DNA from: Ipomoea triloba
Lineage: Eukaryota > Streptophyta > Magnoliopsida > Solanales > Convolvulaceae
Assembly: GCF_003576645.1 (NCBI RefSeq)
Contig: NC_044929.1
Location: 1,896,053 to 1,960,052, forward strand
Length of the DNA stretch: 64,000 nucleotides
Direction of reading: 5' to 3'
Below, in pieces: positions 12,816 to 25,400 of the stretch. The notes below the pieces were generated by a model. The model was not told the origin of the DNA. It saw only the letters and a list, made by a program, of their open reading frames with translations, and made no database searches. The translations under genes and the position numbers were made by a program. The first letter of the stretch is position 1. Every line of letters starts with the position of its first letter.

Positions 12816-13057
12816 TAATAGTAACCACTTAATCCCCTAATAATTAATATCAAAATAGGTTGCGAGTTCGCAGTTTTACTGGAGGTCAAATCTAGCATCA
12901 TACCATCAAAATTAACTATTACTTTCGATATAATAATAATAAACGCTTGATTTGACATTGCTTCATTATTTTACCCTGCAAGTATTATTTGACATAACTA
13001 GGTAGAATTTAATTCATCCAATAAATGCATGCTAGCAAATAGTGGTGAATTTTCAAT

Positions 13058-13064
13058 ATAAATA
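13058..13064 (+). promoter_or_regulatory. Probable TATA box of the TCP gene
   Basis: TATAAAT lies about 240 bases upstream of the ATG at 13298. This would give a 5' leader of about 200 bases. The leader contains CCGGCCACCGGCTACCGGCC-like repeats at 13153-13180. Inferred from position and sequence only. Confidence 0.5.
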
Positions 13065-13297
13065 GGCATCTCACTTTTCAAATAGTGGAATGATCCTACT
13101 CCCTCCTATGTTCCATTAACCTAGCTCCACCACCACAAATCCACCTCCGTCACCGGCCACCGGCTACCGGCCACCGGCGGCCATAGTTACAAGTCAAGCC
13201 CTATCCATCCTTATGTAGCCACACCTCAAAGCTAGCTAGCCCTAAAAAGTTATTCAAATTTTCCATTTTATGTGCAATAATTTTCAATCCCAAATTT

Positions 13298-14587
13298 ATG
13301 TTTCCCACCAATCATGAAAACCCTTTCCCTTACCCCTATGATCATCCTCAAAACCCTAGCTCAAGACACCATGATTTAGATCACCAACCCCCTCCCTTTC
13401 TCCTCCACGACGACTCCCCTTTGAGCCAAGTCTTCTCCCAACCGCCGGCGCCGCACGCCGCCGGCGCCGGCGCCGGAGACCACAAGGCTAAGAAGGGCGG
13501 CGGCGGGCCTTCCCGGAAAAGAAACCCCGGCAAGAAAGACCGTCACAGCAAGATATGCACGGCGCGTGGGGTGAGGGATCGGCGAATGAGACTCTCTCTG
13601 CAAATCGCTCGGAAATTCTTCGATCTCCAAGACACGCTAGGGTTCGACAAGGCCAGCAAGACCATAGAGTGGCTGTTTTCTAAATCCAAGAACGCCATTA
13701 AAGACCTCATGAGAACCAAAAACATCAAATCCGCCGGCTTCGCCTCAAGTAGCGATGAATATGAAGTGGGATCAATCACGCCCGCCACAAAGGAGTCAAG
13801 ACAAGAAGCTAGGGCTAGGGCTAGGGAAAGAACAATGGAGAAGAAGAAGATGATGATTAGAGGGCTTGAAAATTCAAGCCCTAGTAGTTTAGACCAATTG
13901 GGATCTTCAAGCAATAGCCCTTTTCTTGAAGAATCATGTTGTCAAGAAATCAAGAGCAACAATACCTGCCCAGACTTAGCTCAGTCGTTCACTAAACAAT
14001 ATTTGGGAGATGAAGAAATTAGGAGCAATAATGCCTGCACAGACTTAGCTCAGTGGTTTAGTAGGCAGTATTTGGGAGAAGAAGAAATTATGAGCAATAA
14101 TGCCTATACAGACTTAGCTCAGTGGTCCGGTAAGCAATATTTGGAAGAAGCAGAAATTAGGAGCAATAATACCTGCACGGACTTAGCTCAGTCGTTCAGT
14201 AGGCAGCAGTATTTGAGAAAAGAAGAAATTAGGAGCAATAATACATGCACGGACTTAGCTCAGTGGTTCAGTAAGCAGTATTCGGGAGAAGAAGAAATTA
14301 GGAGCAATAATGCCCCATTAGGGTTTGAAAACCAATTCGCTAGTAGTGTTGGGATCAAGGAGAATTATCATCAAGATAATGGTGAAAGCTTCATGGGTTT
14401 TCTTGGGAATTGGGATCTCGCCGGTGCCGGTGCCGGCCCCGGCCCCGGCGCGGGAATCAGCCCTTATACACATGGATTGGATCCATTTCCAGGTATTAAT
14501 CCTAGCACTACCCTTTATTTCGGTGCCACAAGTTTGCCTTTGGATCAAGAAAGACAATTCTCCTGCAACCACTATAGTTTGGGTTAA
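13298..14587 (+). CDS. TCP transcription factor, CYC/TB1 (class II) clade
   Basis: This intronless gene encodes a 429-residue DNA-binding regulator of the plant TCP family, likely acting in the nucleus on bud outgrowth or organ growth. The basic helix-loop-helix TCP domain spans about residues 79-137, with [18 protein letters not shown] as basic region, [15 protein letters not shown] as helix I and [11 protein letters not shown] as helix II. An arginine-rich R domain follows at about 166-184 ([18 protein letters not shown]); the R domain marks the CYC/TB1 clade. The helix sequence looks closest to the CYC3/TCP12 side, but that sub-clade call is inference. Residues about 216-339 are five full and one partial copies of a 23-residue repeat (see separate entry), which is unusual for the family. 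Ala/Gly/Pro runs lie at 52-60 and about 374-386. The start is the first ATG after a TATA box and leader. Confidence 0.93.
   Translation: MFPTNHENPFPYPYDHPQNPSSRHHDLDHQPPPFLLHDDSPLSQVFSQPPAPHAAGAGAGDHKAKKGGGGPSRKRNPGKKDRHSKICTARGVRDRRMRLSLQIARKFFDLQDTLGFDKASKTIEWLFSKSKNAIKDLMRTKNIKSAGFASSSDEYEVGSITPATKESRQEARARARERTMEKKKMMIRGLENSSPSSLDQLGSSSNSPFLEESCCQEIKSNNTCPDLAQSFTKQYLGDEEIRSNNACTDLAQWFSRQYLGEEEIMSNNAYTDLAQWSGKQYLEEAEIRSNNTCTDLAQSFSRQQYLRKEEIRSNNTCTDLAQWFSKQYSGEEEIRSNNAPLGFENQFASSVGIKENYHQDNGESFMGFLGNWDLAGAGAGPGPGAGISPYTHGLDPFPGINPSTTLYFGATSLPLDQERQFSCNHYSLG
13943..14313 (+). repeat. 69-bp in-frame minisatellite in the TCP gene
   Basis: Five units (13943-14011, 14012-14080, 14081-14149, 14150-14221, 14222-14290) and a partial sixth encode variants of EIRSNNxCTDLAQ plus a (W/S)F(S/T)(K/R)QYLGE tail. 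Unit 4 has one extra codon (QQ). All copies stay in frame and substitutions between units are modest. Confidence 0.95.
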
Positions 14588-14809
14588 TTCATATGATTAA
14601 AATGTTTGGATTGTCCCATATTTTAAGGGCAACTATATAGTATCCTATGTTCTTGAATCATTGTTCTGTACGATTGAACAATAATAATAATTCCATAATT
14701 CCTCTTTAATTGTTGCTTTTGGAACATATATAATGAGGACAATTATGTATATTTGAACAAAATCATATGAGACCATATCATTTGAAACTGTTGGGTGCAA
14801 GTTTGGAGG
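14588..14809. other. 3' flank of the TCP gene
   Basis: AT-rich sequence with AATAATAATAATTCC at about 14680. It is likely 3' UTR and terminator territory. No further gene is seen. Confidence 0.4.
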
Positions 14810-15010
14810 GTCGAGTTTGGCAACCTGCTACCGAAACGTGGTTAACTGCTATGCAAGTATTAGAAAATAAAGTTGCGTCTTCGCTATTAGTTACAGTTTT
14901 TGACAGTTGCGTAATGGTAAACGCTTGATTTTGACAATTAATATCAAAATAGGTCGAATAATCCACTAGCTATAACTTTTGATGTAGTGTTAATGTAGTG
15001 GTAAGCGCTT
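14810..15010. repeat. Dispersed repeat shared with 12560-12960
   Basis: GTTAACTGCTATGCAAGTATTAG and the following AAATAAAGTTGCGTC here parallel GCTAACTGTTATGCAAATATAGG and AAATAAAAATGTAGCG at 12570-12610. AAACGCTTGATTT(T)GAC occurs in both regions. Probably an old SINE or MITE family; ends were not resolved. Confidence 0.4.
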
Positions 15011-15904
15011 GATTCTGACAAAGATAGTTATTAAGGGCATTCAACATTGGTCTATAAAATACTTGAAGACATTAAAATGGAGTTTTGGTTGCACCCTTTA
15101 ACACACACATTAATTGCAAGGATTAATTCATTTTGAAGAACAGCAACTAGTTAAAATTGCTGGAAATAATGAAATACTATTATTATACTGCCATTTTAAT
15201 TTCATCAATTATATAATTTTGAAAGCTATTATTTAACATGAAGAATTTACTATCAAAAAGCTGCAGTTAGTCTTATGTATTGAGTCTGTCAAACTGCAAA
15301 TCTATATATGTACAAAGCTACATTCAGGGAATTTTGATGTACATTATATTGCTTCTTTTGCTATTGGCTAATCTTAATTGGTATAAGGAATTTTTATGTT
15401 TTGAACTTCTGTAAAAAGTCAGGTATTATAATCCTATTTTATTTATTTGAAATTCTATATAAGACGTCTCAAATTCAACAATTGCATTGTTCTTTAATTA
15501 TTTTCTTCCAAACACTGCCTATTGAACTAGTAAGCTAATCATGTGCAGGCTGCATTGTTCTTTATTATCTTTACTGAATTGAAACTGGTCGAAATCTAAA
15601 GTCTACAATTACAAATCAATTACCTAACACTTTGGAGATTTGAAAAAATATATATTTATATTAGCAACCACCAATTGAAAATGATTGGTAACACTGACGT
15701 ACCACCAATACCCGTCGACAAGTCGTCAAATCAGAAACTTTGGATGAAATTATTGATGGTAAAATTTTAAAATAGATCAAAGTATGTTACGTTAACTGAT
15801 AACACATCAACGCTAAAAGTCTAAAACCATAACAACAACAACAAAACCTTAATGGTCCGTAGAGGACAATCTTGAACATTTTTGTTATAACTACTGGCTT
15901 TGAC

Positions 15905-16159
15905 CGCAAATTATACTGTGGACCATGGTCATGGCTGATACTGCAGTTGTGTTGAACTGATACTGCAGTTGTGTTGAAAGGGAACTGCAGTTGCGCGGAC
16001 AGAGGTCGTTTCATCCATTCAACACACTACAGTATCAGTTCAACACAACTGCAGTTTCCTTTCAACACAACTGCAGTATCAGTTCAACACAACTGTAGTA
16101 TCAGTCATGCTGCATGGTTCATAATGCATTGTGGACCATAGTACACTGTATAACGACTG
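15905..16159. mobile_element. Fold-back MITE with 9-bp TSD
   Basis: Two inverted arms each carry two to three copies of GATACTGCAGTTGTGTTGAA around a short loop near 16000. Outer ends are TTATACTGTGGACCATGG and its diverged inverse. The exact 9-mer GGCTTTGAC lies on both sides (15896-15904 and 16160-16168). The structure would give a strong RNA hairpin. No coding sequence. Confidence 0.75.
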
Positions 16160-16499
16160 GGCTTTGACAGGGTTGTCAAAATTGTTGTATGAAATTCATG
16201 GAGCCCATTGGAAGATGAGTGGGATGGTCTAAAGAGTCTAAGACAAACTCTTTATCGATGTCAATTTTTATATAAATGTAGGTCTCAATTATGTTGTTAG
16301 TAGGTAGCAGCCCTACAACATAAATTACTGTCTTTTGAAAATGTTTCTTGACCACAGATTTCCAACGCATACGCTAATAAGGTCAAAGTTTCTTGTCTAA
16401 AGGACATAGTACCATTTTTAAACTTCATAAATGTCAGTCTTGAATAATTCCACTTAGATATCTCCATTCCACCTTAATGTTTGAATAAATAAAAAAAGA

Positions 16500-17460
16500 A
16501 ATATTAATGGGACATTTGATTGCGAGTTATTGGAAAAGGAATTGCAATTATATGGCAGTAAAATAGTGTGAGAATTTAAATTTCTGTGTTTTGTTACATG
16601 AATAAAATTACTGAAAATTTTAATTACAGTGTTTGGTCTCAATGGGAAGTGTTGTGGGCACGGGAATCAATAAAATTGGTTGTTGAAATATTTTAGAATT
16701 AGTTTTATTATTTAATTAGGAATATCAGTTTTATTAATTAATTAGGAATTATCTTAAAATTAATTTTATATTTAGTTTGTTAGACTTATATCAATTTTCA
16801 TATTTATCTTAGTTTGTTGGTTAGGATTAGTTTATCCTATATTTAATAATTATCTCATTTGTGTGGTTGTAATCAGCTTGTTAATGGTTATTTAAGGTCA
16901 TTGCATGCCTAATGAAATATAGATTGAGATGAATTTTTGAGTTAGAAAACGGAATGTTTTCTAGAACTCGGTATGAGTTCGGCCATTGAGTTGATCATGG
17001 CAAACCTGACTTATCAAGGAAGTTACCAGCCTTGTGGCGTCATCCCGGTTTCTATGCTCTACAGCCGAGCGTGGCAAACCACTATATACATCAAAATCCA
17101 AAAATAACCCTTTAATTTACCCGACCTAAATTAAACCTACAAATTGATCACACCAAGCCTAATAAATCATTATAAAAAATTCCCTTTTAAATTAGAGTGT
17201 GAAGAACAGATCGGGCCAACCAGATTCGCATCAGGAAGTGAGTGTGAATAAGTAGTATAAAGATCAAAATGTTCATACTTATTATATCAAACAAATGAAA
17301 CATTAATTTTAGGTTAGAAAATGGAAGGGTAATTTTGTTTCAATCATATTTTTTGGGAAAATTGTAATTTATGCTCTCCATAATATGCCAATTATCAATG
17401 TCCCTCCTGAATATTAGTCGTGAAAGAATTGTCATTCTCTCCAACCAAACAAAGGTATTT
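16500..17460. mobile_element. MITE interrupted by an LTR-type insertion
   Basis: The outer parts (16500-16649 and 17234-17460) join into one element related to 5880-6255. Its left end has GACATTTGATTGCGAG and its right end CTCCAACCAAACAAAGG. The middle 584 bp is a separate insertion, described next. Confidence 0.5.
16650..17233 (+). mobile_element. 584-bp LTR-type insertion (solo LTR or TRIM-like)
   Basis: The insertion starts TGTTGTGGGCACGGG and ends ATTCGCATCA, the TG...CA rule for LTRs. It is flanked by identical 5-mers GGAAG (16645-16649 and 17234-17238). GAACTCGGTATGAG at about 16966 resembles the region after a Copia LTR. No internal direct repeat was noticed, so a solo LTR is favoured. 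Confidence 0.65.
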
Positions 17461-18470
17461 ACTTACTTTTGAAATTGGATTAAAATATTCAAGTGACATG
17501 ATATCTCATGAGACAATCATATCTCAGTGGATGGAGTTCTTGATAGTTCATACATACATATCATAGCCGACTGTACTTGTTCAATAATTGTGTCAGTTAC
17601 TCCTAATAATTTAACGTTGAATTTGATGCATACCCTCATATATACATCCTATACCACGTGCAGGTACCCCTATTATTTCACTTGACTGCTCCTATGCTTT
17701 AACCTACCTGCAGATCAAAGGTTGCCCTACCAAGATTTATTTGATCCACATCTGTCTCATTTTATCTATCATATTCGATCTCACTTTATGTATCAAATTT
17801 GATTAAAGTTATTTACAATTATTTTATTATAATATCTAGTTTACTATTAAGTATATATAATAGGAAAAGTATGTCTACACCATCGATAGGCATCTGCACT
17901 TTTTTGTGTGGGATACAAACAAAATAAACCTTTGCCGGTTGTATTAGGTGCGACAGGAACACCCCCATTGCTTTTTGTATTCATTTTATAAAGTATACAC
18001 ATGTCCTAATATGTCTTTTTACATGTTAACTACTAATTATAAACAAATAATTTCATTAAACATTTCTGTACAAACCGCTAAAATAATTCGATGGTTAAAA
18101 CCACTAACAAAATCCACAATCCGGCCAGTATCCACTATCCGCTAATTAATCAAGTGACTAATCACTAATTGCCACACAAAAACTTTAGTAAGAGTATTGG
18201 AATTATATTAATTGAAACTTGAAAATCCCCATTTACTAATTACTTTTCCACAAGTGGCTTCATTATCTACTTATAACATGTTATTTTCTTTAATGCAACA
18301 ATGAATGCGGAGTATGTGTTCAGTCTTAACTAAATATCTAATAAGTTGATAGTTGGTCCACAAAATATTATTTTTGTATATTATGTTCAGCACATTCCGT
18401 TACATGTGTATTGTTGATCATTTTTTTGATAGGCACGTTACATCTCGATTAAAAACCTAATTTGATTGTT
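17461..18470. other. Intergenic, no gene seen
   Basis: AT-rich sequence without recognisable genes or repeat ends. Confidence 0.5.
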
Positions 18471-18472
18471 AG

Positions 18473-18500
18473 GCGCGTGCGCGCGCGCGCACACACATAT
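18473..18500. repeat. GC/AC/AT alternating tract
   Basis: Alternating purine-pyrimidine DNA (GCGCGTGCGCGCGCGCGC, then ACACAC, then ATATAT), a classic sequence type for Z-DNA. It directly abuts the element at 18503. Confidence 0.8.
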
Positions 18501-18502
18501 AT

Positions 18503-19138
18503 GGGTTCTCGTGCAGTTGTGCGGTTAAATTTGAACCATTGATCTTGCCTAAATCAACGTTCAGGATTAACAATGATTAAAAAACGTGTGGTGCCAATTT
18601 GATTTTTTTGCATTTCGGTCAAATTTAAGGTGTGTAAATTTCCTTCTTAAGTTGCGTGATTTGTGTGCTTAAGGTGAATCAGTTGTTGAAATTTAAGGTG
18701 CGTGGGGTTTCCTTCTTAAGGTGCGCGATTTGTATGTTAAGGTGTGTGGTTTGTGTACTTAAGGTGCGTCATTTCAAACCTTTAGGTGTGTGGCTTGTGT
18801 GCTTAAGGTGCATGGTTTGTATACTTAAGGTGCGCCATTATAATTAAAATCTTTAGGTGTGTGGTTTGTGTACCTAAAGGTGCTTTGTTTTCCTTCTTAA
18901 GGTCCTTTATTTTTCCTTTTTTTTAAAAAAAATAAAATAAAATGAATTTTTATTAATTTTATAAACAATTTCATGAATCCTTTTAGGTTGTGTCATTCCA
19001 TGCTCATATGAGAGCATTAATGGAAGACGTGCATTTTTTTTTTAATTTTCATTAATTTGAACCATTGATCTAGATTTTGATCAATGACTCAGATCTAATT
19101 CCATTTTTTACTTAAAGAGCAATCACGCACCTGAACCC
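18503..19138. mobile_element. TIR-like element with ~20-bp internal repeats
   Basis: It starts GGGTTCTCGTGC and ends GCACCTGAACCC (inverted, two mismatches). Just inside both ends is TTGAACCATTGATCT in the same orientation. Between about 18620 and 18910 about a dozen variants of CTTAAGGTGCGTGGTTTGTG recur. No target duplication was found, so the superfamily is unclear. Confidence 0.55.
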
Positions 19139-21462
19139 TTCCTTTGTGTGTGTGGATATATATATATAATATTGTATTGGGATAAAAATGAAAAGAATTC
19201 TTTCCTGATATATTGAGATCTAAGTTGTGGTCCTAGTTTTAGAATAATGTTTTTTTTTTCTTTGTATTGTATATACCTTTAACCTGAGAAATTCAACGTG
19301 AATTTAATTTGAAAGTGATGTTTGGAAGAAGAATGCAGATAGCAAGAGTCCAAAACGAGTTGTGCACGACAACAACTTGTCTCTACATGGGCCATCCACT
19401 TTAATTGGACAAATTATATCGTGTATCACATTTTATTTGTATCATCCACTCAGAAAAAAAAAATCAAATTAATCAAATATGAGTCATGTTGATTATAACA
19501 ATACTAAAATTTTATTAAAATGACATCAATATAATTGATTAAATGTATTATTCTCTTTTTTATATAAATAAAATCAATGAATAAAAAGTATGTATACTAT
19601 TAAAAATATCTGGTTAAAATCTTTTAAATGTACTCATTTTGATTTCTGGTTTTTTTTTTAGGAAAAACGTGTCAAATAAACCTCCTAAGTATGGATTGAC
19701 ACATAATATTTTTAGATATACTAATTAACTCACTACATAAAAGTTTAAAAATAAAAGCCTCCTTCTTCTCAAAAAAAAAATAAAAACCTTCATTTAATTT
19801 TAGCATTGAACATTAAAGATTATTTTCATTACAATTTTTAATGGCCTTCTTTTTACCTTTGACCGGCGTGTTTAATTTGTTATGCCTTAAAAATGAGTAA
19901 GGTACTAAGTATTGATTATTTGACATTATTATTTCCTCTTTCAAACTAATTAATATGTATATCAATCGCATCACTCCAAGAGGGTCTTTGATAACATTTA
20001 TTGATTAATTTTGTTATCTATTAATATTAACTTTGCATAGATATGTTGGATCTTAGCGCTACACTGTGCTTACTTTCTAGTGGGTCACTCATAATTAATG
20101 TGATTGTTATAAGCCAAATATTACACTTTAACTACTGAATTCTTTGGCTTTTTGGTTGTCATATCCTACTTAAAACCAATTGGTGATAAGTAGGTGGGCA
20201 ACCATTTAATCACATCCCTTCATGGTACGTAAACCATAGTGCCACGCCGCCACGCTTTGAATCGAGCAAGGGCTAAACTCGGCCAACCCGACTGACGCCC
20301 AACAAGATACTATAGATATGTTAGATTGTAGTTAACAAAAAACTTAATTAGAGCCTTAGAGGTTTTGATGTGTGTGTGACGAATCAGTTCGAAATCTCCT
20401 ATAACACTAAATGAAGGACACTAGGATAACGGACTTAAAAAGTTGGAATCGCTCACTCAATTCAATTCTTTCAAACAAACACTATGGGTGAGGAAGAGAA
20501 AGAGAGAACTGAGTGCGAAATAATAATTTTAAAAAACGTCTTCCGTATAAAATAAAAAAAATTGAAATACATTTTTCACTAAAATAGATCATTTTTCTTT
20601 GACCAGAATGTGAATATTTTTTATTGATAGCGGTGCTAAATATTGAAAAAAATTTAAAAATAACTTTCAAAAATCATTTTCCTAAGTTTCTGTGGAATCT
20701 TTTGTTGGACCTCCAAATTGTTGTTCAGCTTAGCTTTCATTATGTTTCCTCGACCAGTCAAAGAGGAGACCTACCTCATCAATGAGTCCTTATGTCACTC
20801 TCTGATTCTTTTATTTAGTTTTTTTTTTTTTTATGTTGCTAATTTGTCCACCTTAACTAATATTTAAGTTAAATATTTATGCTCCTAAATTTAGGTTTTG
20901 AAAAATAAAACTTATTTTTATGTTTTTATTTATTTATTATTGTAAAGCATAACATTAAAACTGAGAAATAATGATACTCCTTTTGTTGTTTAACTTAATA
21001 TGTCATATTCAATTAACAGAACTTATCTAAAAATAGTTTACAAATAAATTTTTTCTAATATTAAGTTTAGTGTTAATATATAAAATTTATATATTTAAAA
21101 TTCGCATTAAAAGTATTATTAAATAAAAAAATAAGTGTAAAAAAAATAAGTAAAGAAGAAAGATTTAATTTGAGCAATAAATAATAAATATGACAAGCAA
21201 AATGAGAAAGTTTTTGTTTTTTTCAAGAGTAAACATTTTTATTGATATTCTCAAAAAAAAAAAAAACAATCTTATTGATGTAATATCTTGAGCATGGGGC
21301 CCTTGGCAGTCACAGTGTGAGAGTCACACCAAATGTGGTAAGCACCAAGCATTGATTTACTACCTCCATAAATCCATTCAAATTAGAGTGTGGGAACCTA
21401 GGTCAGGGATTTCGCCTTTTTTTGTCGGCGAGTACACATTCTGAGAGTAGTTATGATGAGAT
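19139..21462. other. Intergenic, no gene seen
   Basis: About 2.3 kb of AT-rich DNA. A short stretch at 20240-20310 (GGGCTAAACTCGGCC, ACGCCCAACAAG) resembles part of 34560-34670 and is probably a dispersed repeat. No coding signal with splice support. Confidence 0.55.
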
Positions 21463-21465
21463 TTA

Positions 21466-22008
21466 TGGTGTGTTTGAAAACCAAGAAAATAACTTATGAA
21501 AAATGAGTCATTTTTAAGAAAAAGTTTTTATTTTCCATGTTTGGTTGTATTTCAGAAAATTGTCTTGATGTGTGTAGTTCATTTTTTAAAAACTGAGCAG
21601 AATTATTAAACATTTTAATTGTGTATAATGTTATGGATTAATTATATAAATAAGCATGGTTTCCGCATCCAGACTAGTTTCTGCATCATTTCCAACTATG
21701 AATTTTCGTCCCCACAACCAAAAACCATATCCGATGACAGTGGACGGCAAGAAAGACGAAGAAGAAAGTCGCAAAAAGAAGATGAAGAAGGGTCGATTTC
21801 TCCCTACCAACAAGAAGATGAAGTCAAGCAGGCTTAGAAAATGACTTCCCCTCAAAAAGAGGGATAGTTATTTTCCAAAAAAAACATTGCAAATTTCTCT
21901 TTGACCAGAACTCATTTTTCATTGACCTTAATTTTCTTCCATTTGCGAAACACTAGAAACCCAAAAAATAATTTCCAAAAATCATTTTCCGAATTTCCAA
22001 ACACACCC
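21466..22008. mobile_element. PIF/Harbinger-type (Tourist-like) MITE, copy 1
   Basis: The TIRs are GGTGTGTTTG at the left and CCAAACACACCC at the right, with TTA on both sides (21463-21465 and 22009-22011), as for Harbinger elements. Internal motifs (AAAATGAGTCATTTT, TTTTCC) match the copy at 46558-47028. Confidence 0.75.
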
Positions 22009-22431
22009 TTAAAAATTATTTTTGCCTGTTAAAAGTTCCTAACTTTGAAACAAAGCCAGAATTCATGCATTGTGCAGACAGTATAATATCCTCCAAGGAA
22101 AAACAATATCACATCAACCATCCCTCTTAGTAATAAAATGCTGACATGTTTTTATGTTCAACATTCAACATTCATAAATTATTACATAACAAAATCATAT
22201 CAATGGACTTACATTTCCCCAGGGGAGCTAAGAATGTTAAAATTTCATTGATCCCCAGAAGACTTCAATCCACTAATGGACTTACATTTCCAGTAAACTT
22301 GAACAAATTGATTTCAAGAACAAACCAAAGAAAATAGAGCAAGATGTAGCTGGTAGCAAGTCCTCAACCAAGTCTTTCTTCATAAGTCCATTGCGCGGGT
22401 AAATGGAATTTTATTTTCACTAATTAGACCT

Positions 22432-25400
22432 TCATTCCTTCTCCCATTTCCACCTTCGTCCTGCCTCCTCGAGAACTTTGGCACGCGCTTGACTCTTTTT
22501 TCCTTCATCCTCAACCCAAGATCTGCACATTCATCATCTTATGTAAGAACATCGGGCCTAGATCCATTATGTATCTACTTCATCAAGTCATTTGTGATAC
22601 CGTTATTTGTAGCTATTTAACACAACCAATGTGTGACTGTTTGAGCAATTTTTTTTTTAAACACTCATGGTTCTTTACAAGGTGGTATCTGTTTTATACT
22701 TTGTCAATCTTTTTCGGCCCAAAGAATCAACCCCCTACCACTGGGGTTCGATTCTGTGACCACCAATTTGGAATGATAACAAAGGTGTCATCATACTACA
22801 TAGTAGCTGACAAATTATTTATCTTTGAATATTAAAACGAAAGAAATTCATAGCCATGGAGGCATACCTTAGGATTCGTAAAGCTTCTATCTCGGCTTCC
22901 AATACAGATTTTGTATCGAGTAGGCCTTCATACTTAACTTGCAAATCAGAAAGCACGCCCTGCAATTCACTCTGCTCTTCCATATATACGGCCTGCTCAG
23001 ATGCAAGAGTATTTGACATCTCATCGACTTCTTCTTTAAGGCTAGAAAGTAGCTGCTTCTGACAGTCTAGAGCCGCCTTCTGTTTTAGCAGTTCAGCTTG
23101 AGCATTCTCCAGAACAACCTTTTCCTGATCCAAATCCTTAATTGCATCAAGGTAAGCCTTATTCACCTCTAGACCACGGTTTTTTTCTTCATCTATCTTA
23201 CGTTGCCAAAAACGCTGCACATCACCTCTCTCTAAAAGATCGGATTTAATTTCTTCCATTGTTGCTAGTCTTGAAGAATTTTCAGTTTCCAACTTTGCTA
23301 ATTCGGATTGAGTATATTCTGCCATTTTTCCACTGGACAACGCTACTGCTACTTGACCCTTTGTGCACGGTTTATTTGGCTGGAACCTCTTGCTCTGTCC
23401 TATTAATCAAAAAAGTAGTCAAATATATTGTGCAATGAAAAGAGAGGGGAACGAAGGATGACAACTTATTACGGAGTACAATATTATGCATTGATGCAGA
23501 GTGGACAAGTCAAACAGAACGCTTGAGAAAACTATTATTTGAATGATATCCAGGTTCTCAAGTGATAACGAGGAAAAATGTTTTCTATATTCAGAATTTT
23601 GGATACTTTATGATAAGAAATGCCTAGTAAACATATACTGAGAGGCTAGACACACGCATCCCAAAAAGTCTATGATTATCACACACTTAAGGTGTGTGCA
23701 GGCGGGTCCGTTTGTGTGTGCGTGCATGCATACAGAGATATAGAGGCATACCAAAAACTTTCCAAACAATGCTCCTTTCATTAGCCAGAATGTCCACAAA
23801 AAGGTCAACTAACACTTCTGATGTTATGTCTCTTACATCCAGAAAACCAATTTTCCTCCTTGATATCTGAACTGTAAGCAGGGTCAGATTTAAGAGAAAG
23901 ATTACCAAAATGACAATTATAGTCCTTTTTTGTTGGCTCTAAATTCAATTCATGAAAATAGGAAAGCAACAGAAGTTTTTTTCCTTCTCTTCCCCTACCT
24001 CTTCATTAATTCCTGGTACAATATCATATTCTAATTTGGCTTTCCAACTGATCAGATCTTGGCGAGATATAGATCTGTGGCATGAAATTTATTTCGAGAA
24101 ACAAAAACTAATAATTAGAGGAAAGCAAGAAAGTTATTTTTTTAACAAGGTATTTAAATTAACCAAAAAATGAAACACAAGTACCTATCAGGAAAGAATT
24201 TGACTCCTTTATGGTCTCCTGAATCATAAGGATTAGAGGGGAGTTTCTCCAGTGACAGCTTGCTAGGAATTATCCCAGCTTCGGCAAGAGCTGAATAAAA
24301 TGTTAAACAAAAACTCAAAATACTTATCTATACCACTAATTGAACATTAGGAGAAACCATGACGAAACCTTACATTGAATGGGCATAAAATCAGGGTCTT
24401 CAATGCACACATCATCGAAGGCTGCTGAAGTAGAGCCTGCAAGCGCAAGAGATGAAGCTATCCTATGCTTCCGGTTCCTGATCCCATGGTAAAACAAAAA
24501 ATAAAATATAATTCTGAGAATGAATCAAATAAGACTCTCATCCTATCTTCACTAACTGAACTTGCTAAACTGATGTGTGCACCTGAGTCTACCTTTCCAG
24601 TAGCGCACTTGCTTGAACTAACCATCTTGCATACTCTCTCCTTGTACACAATTCTTCTGCTTTGACCTCATCTTCAATAATCTGTAATCATACATTAGAA
24701 TTGAAAAGATCATGGTCAAAATCTAAAGTTATACTGTTATAGCTTCAATTGAAACAATCAAATTTTAAGGAAAAAGTTAAAAGAATAAATTTAATTTAAA
24801 AAAAAAAAATTCAAAGTGTGTTCAATCGTATTATGACAGTCTGTTAAACCGTAAGTGGAGATTTTAAAGGCTGCATTCACCCCCAAGCTCCTTCATTTCC
24901 TACCACAAAGGACTCTCTGCTCATGTTCTATTTTGAAGTTTATAAAAAGCAACAGATTCATTTGTTTTTTGAGAATAACCACCATGAACCAAATCCCCAG
25001 AAAATGGGGTAAAATTAGATATTCAAAGATAATGCCACTGGTCCAAAGATCAAGAGATGGAAAGAAACAGGATCCAGTTAAAATGCTTAAAAGAAGCTAT
25101 GCATTTATATGTTACATAATGCAAATACCAAATTAACCATGAACAAAAACTGTTTCATGAAAGAGGAAGTGACTAGATCATCATCGTATGGCAAATTTAA
25201 AACTAAATCTCAAGCTTTACAAGGCACAGAAATATCTTTCAAAAAGCAATGTTTGCATGATTGTTGGCTTGTTGCACTTGGATATGGTGCATACACTGTT
25301 TGAATAATCTCTTAAGCTTATTGACAAAATTAGTTACCTTTCCTTAGTAGTTCTTGGACCAAATGTAAGCATTAAGTAACTACAACAGAAGACAGGAGGG

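Noticed and set aside
13376..14572. Antisense frames over the TCP gene
   Set aside because: They are shadows of a GC-rich, repetitive coding sequence, with no domain or splice support.
18656..18847. Cys/Val-rich reading frame
   Set aside because: It is the ~20-bp tandem array of the element at 18503-19138 read in one frame.
22819..23340. 173-residue coiled-coil frame taken as a complete gene
   Set aside because: Its end runs into an intron (donor after 22868), and its start lies inside exon 10 of the SLH gene. The true last exon is 22522-22432.
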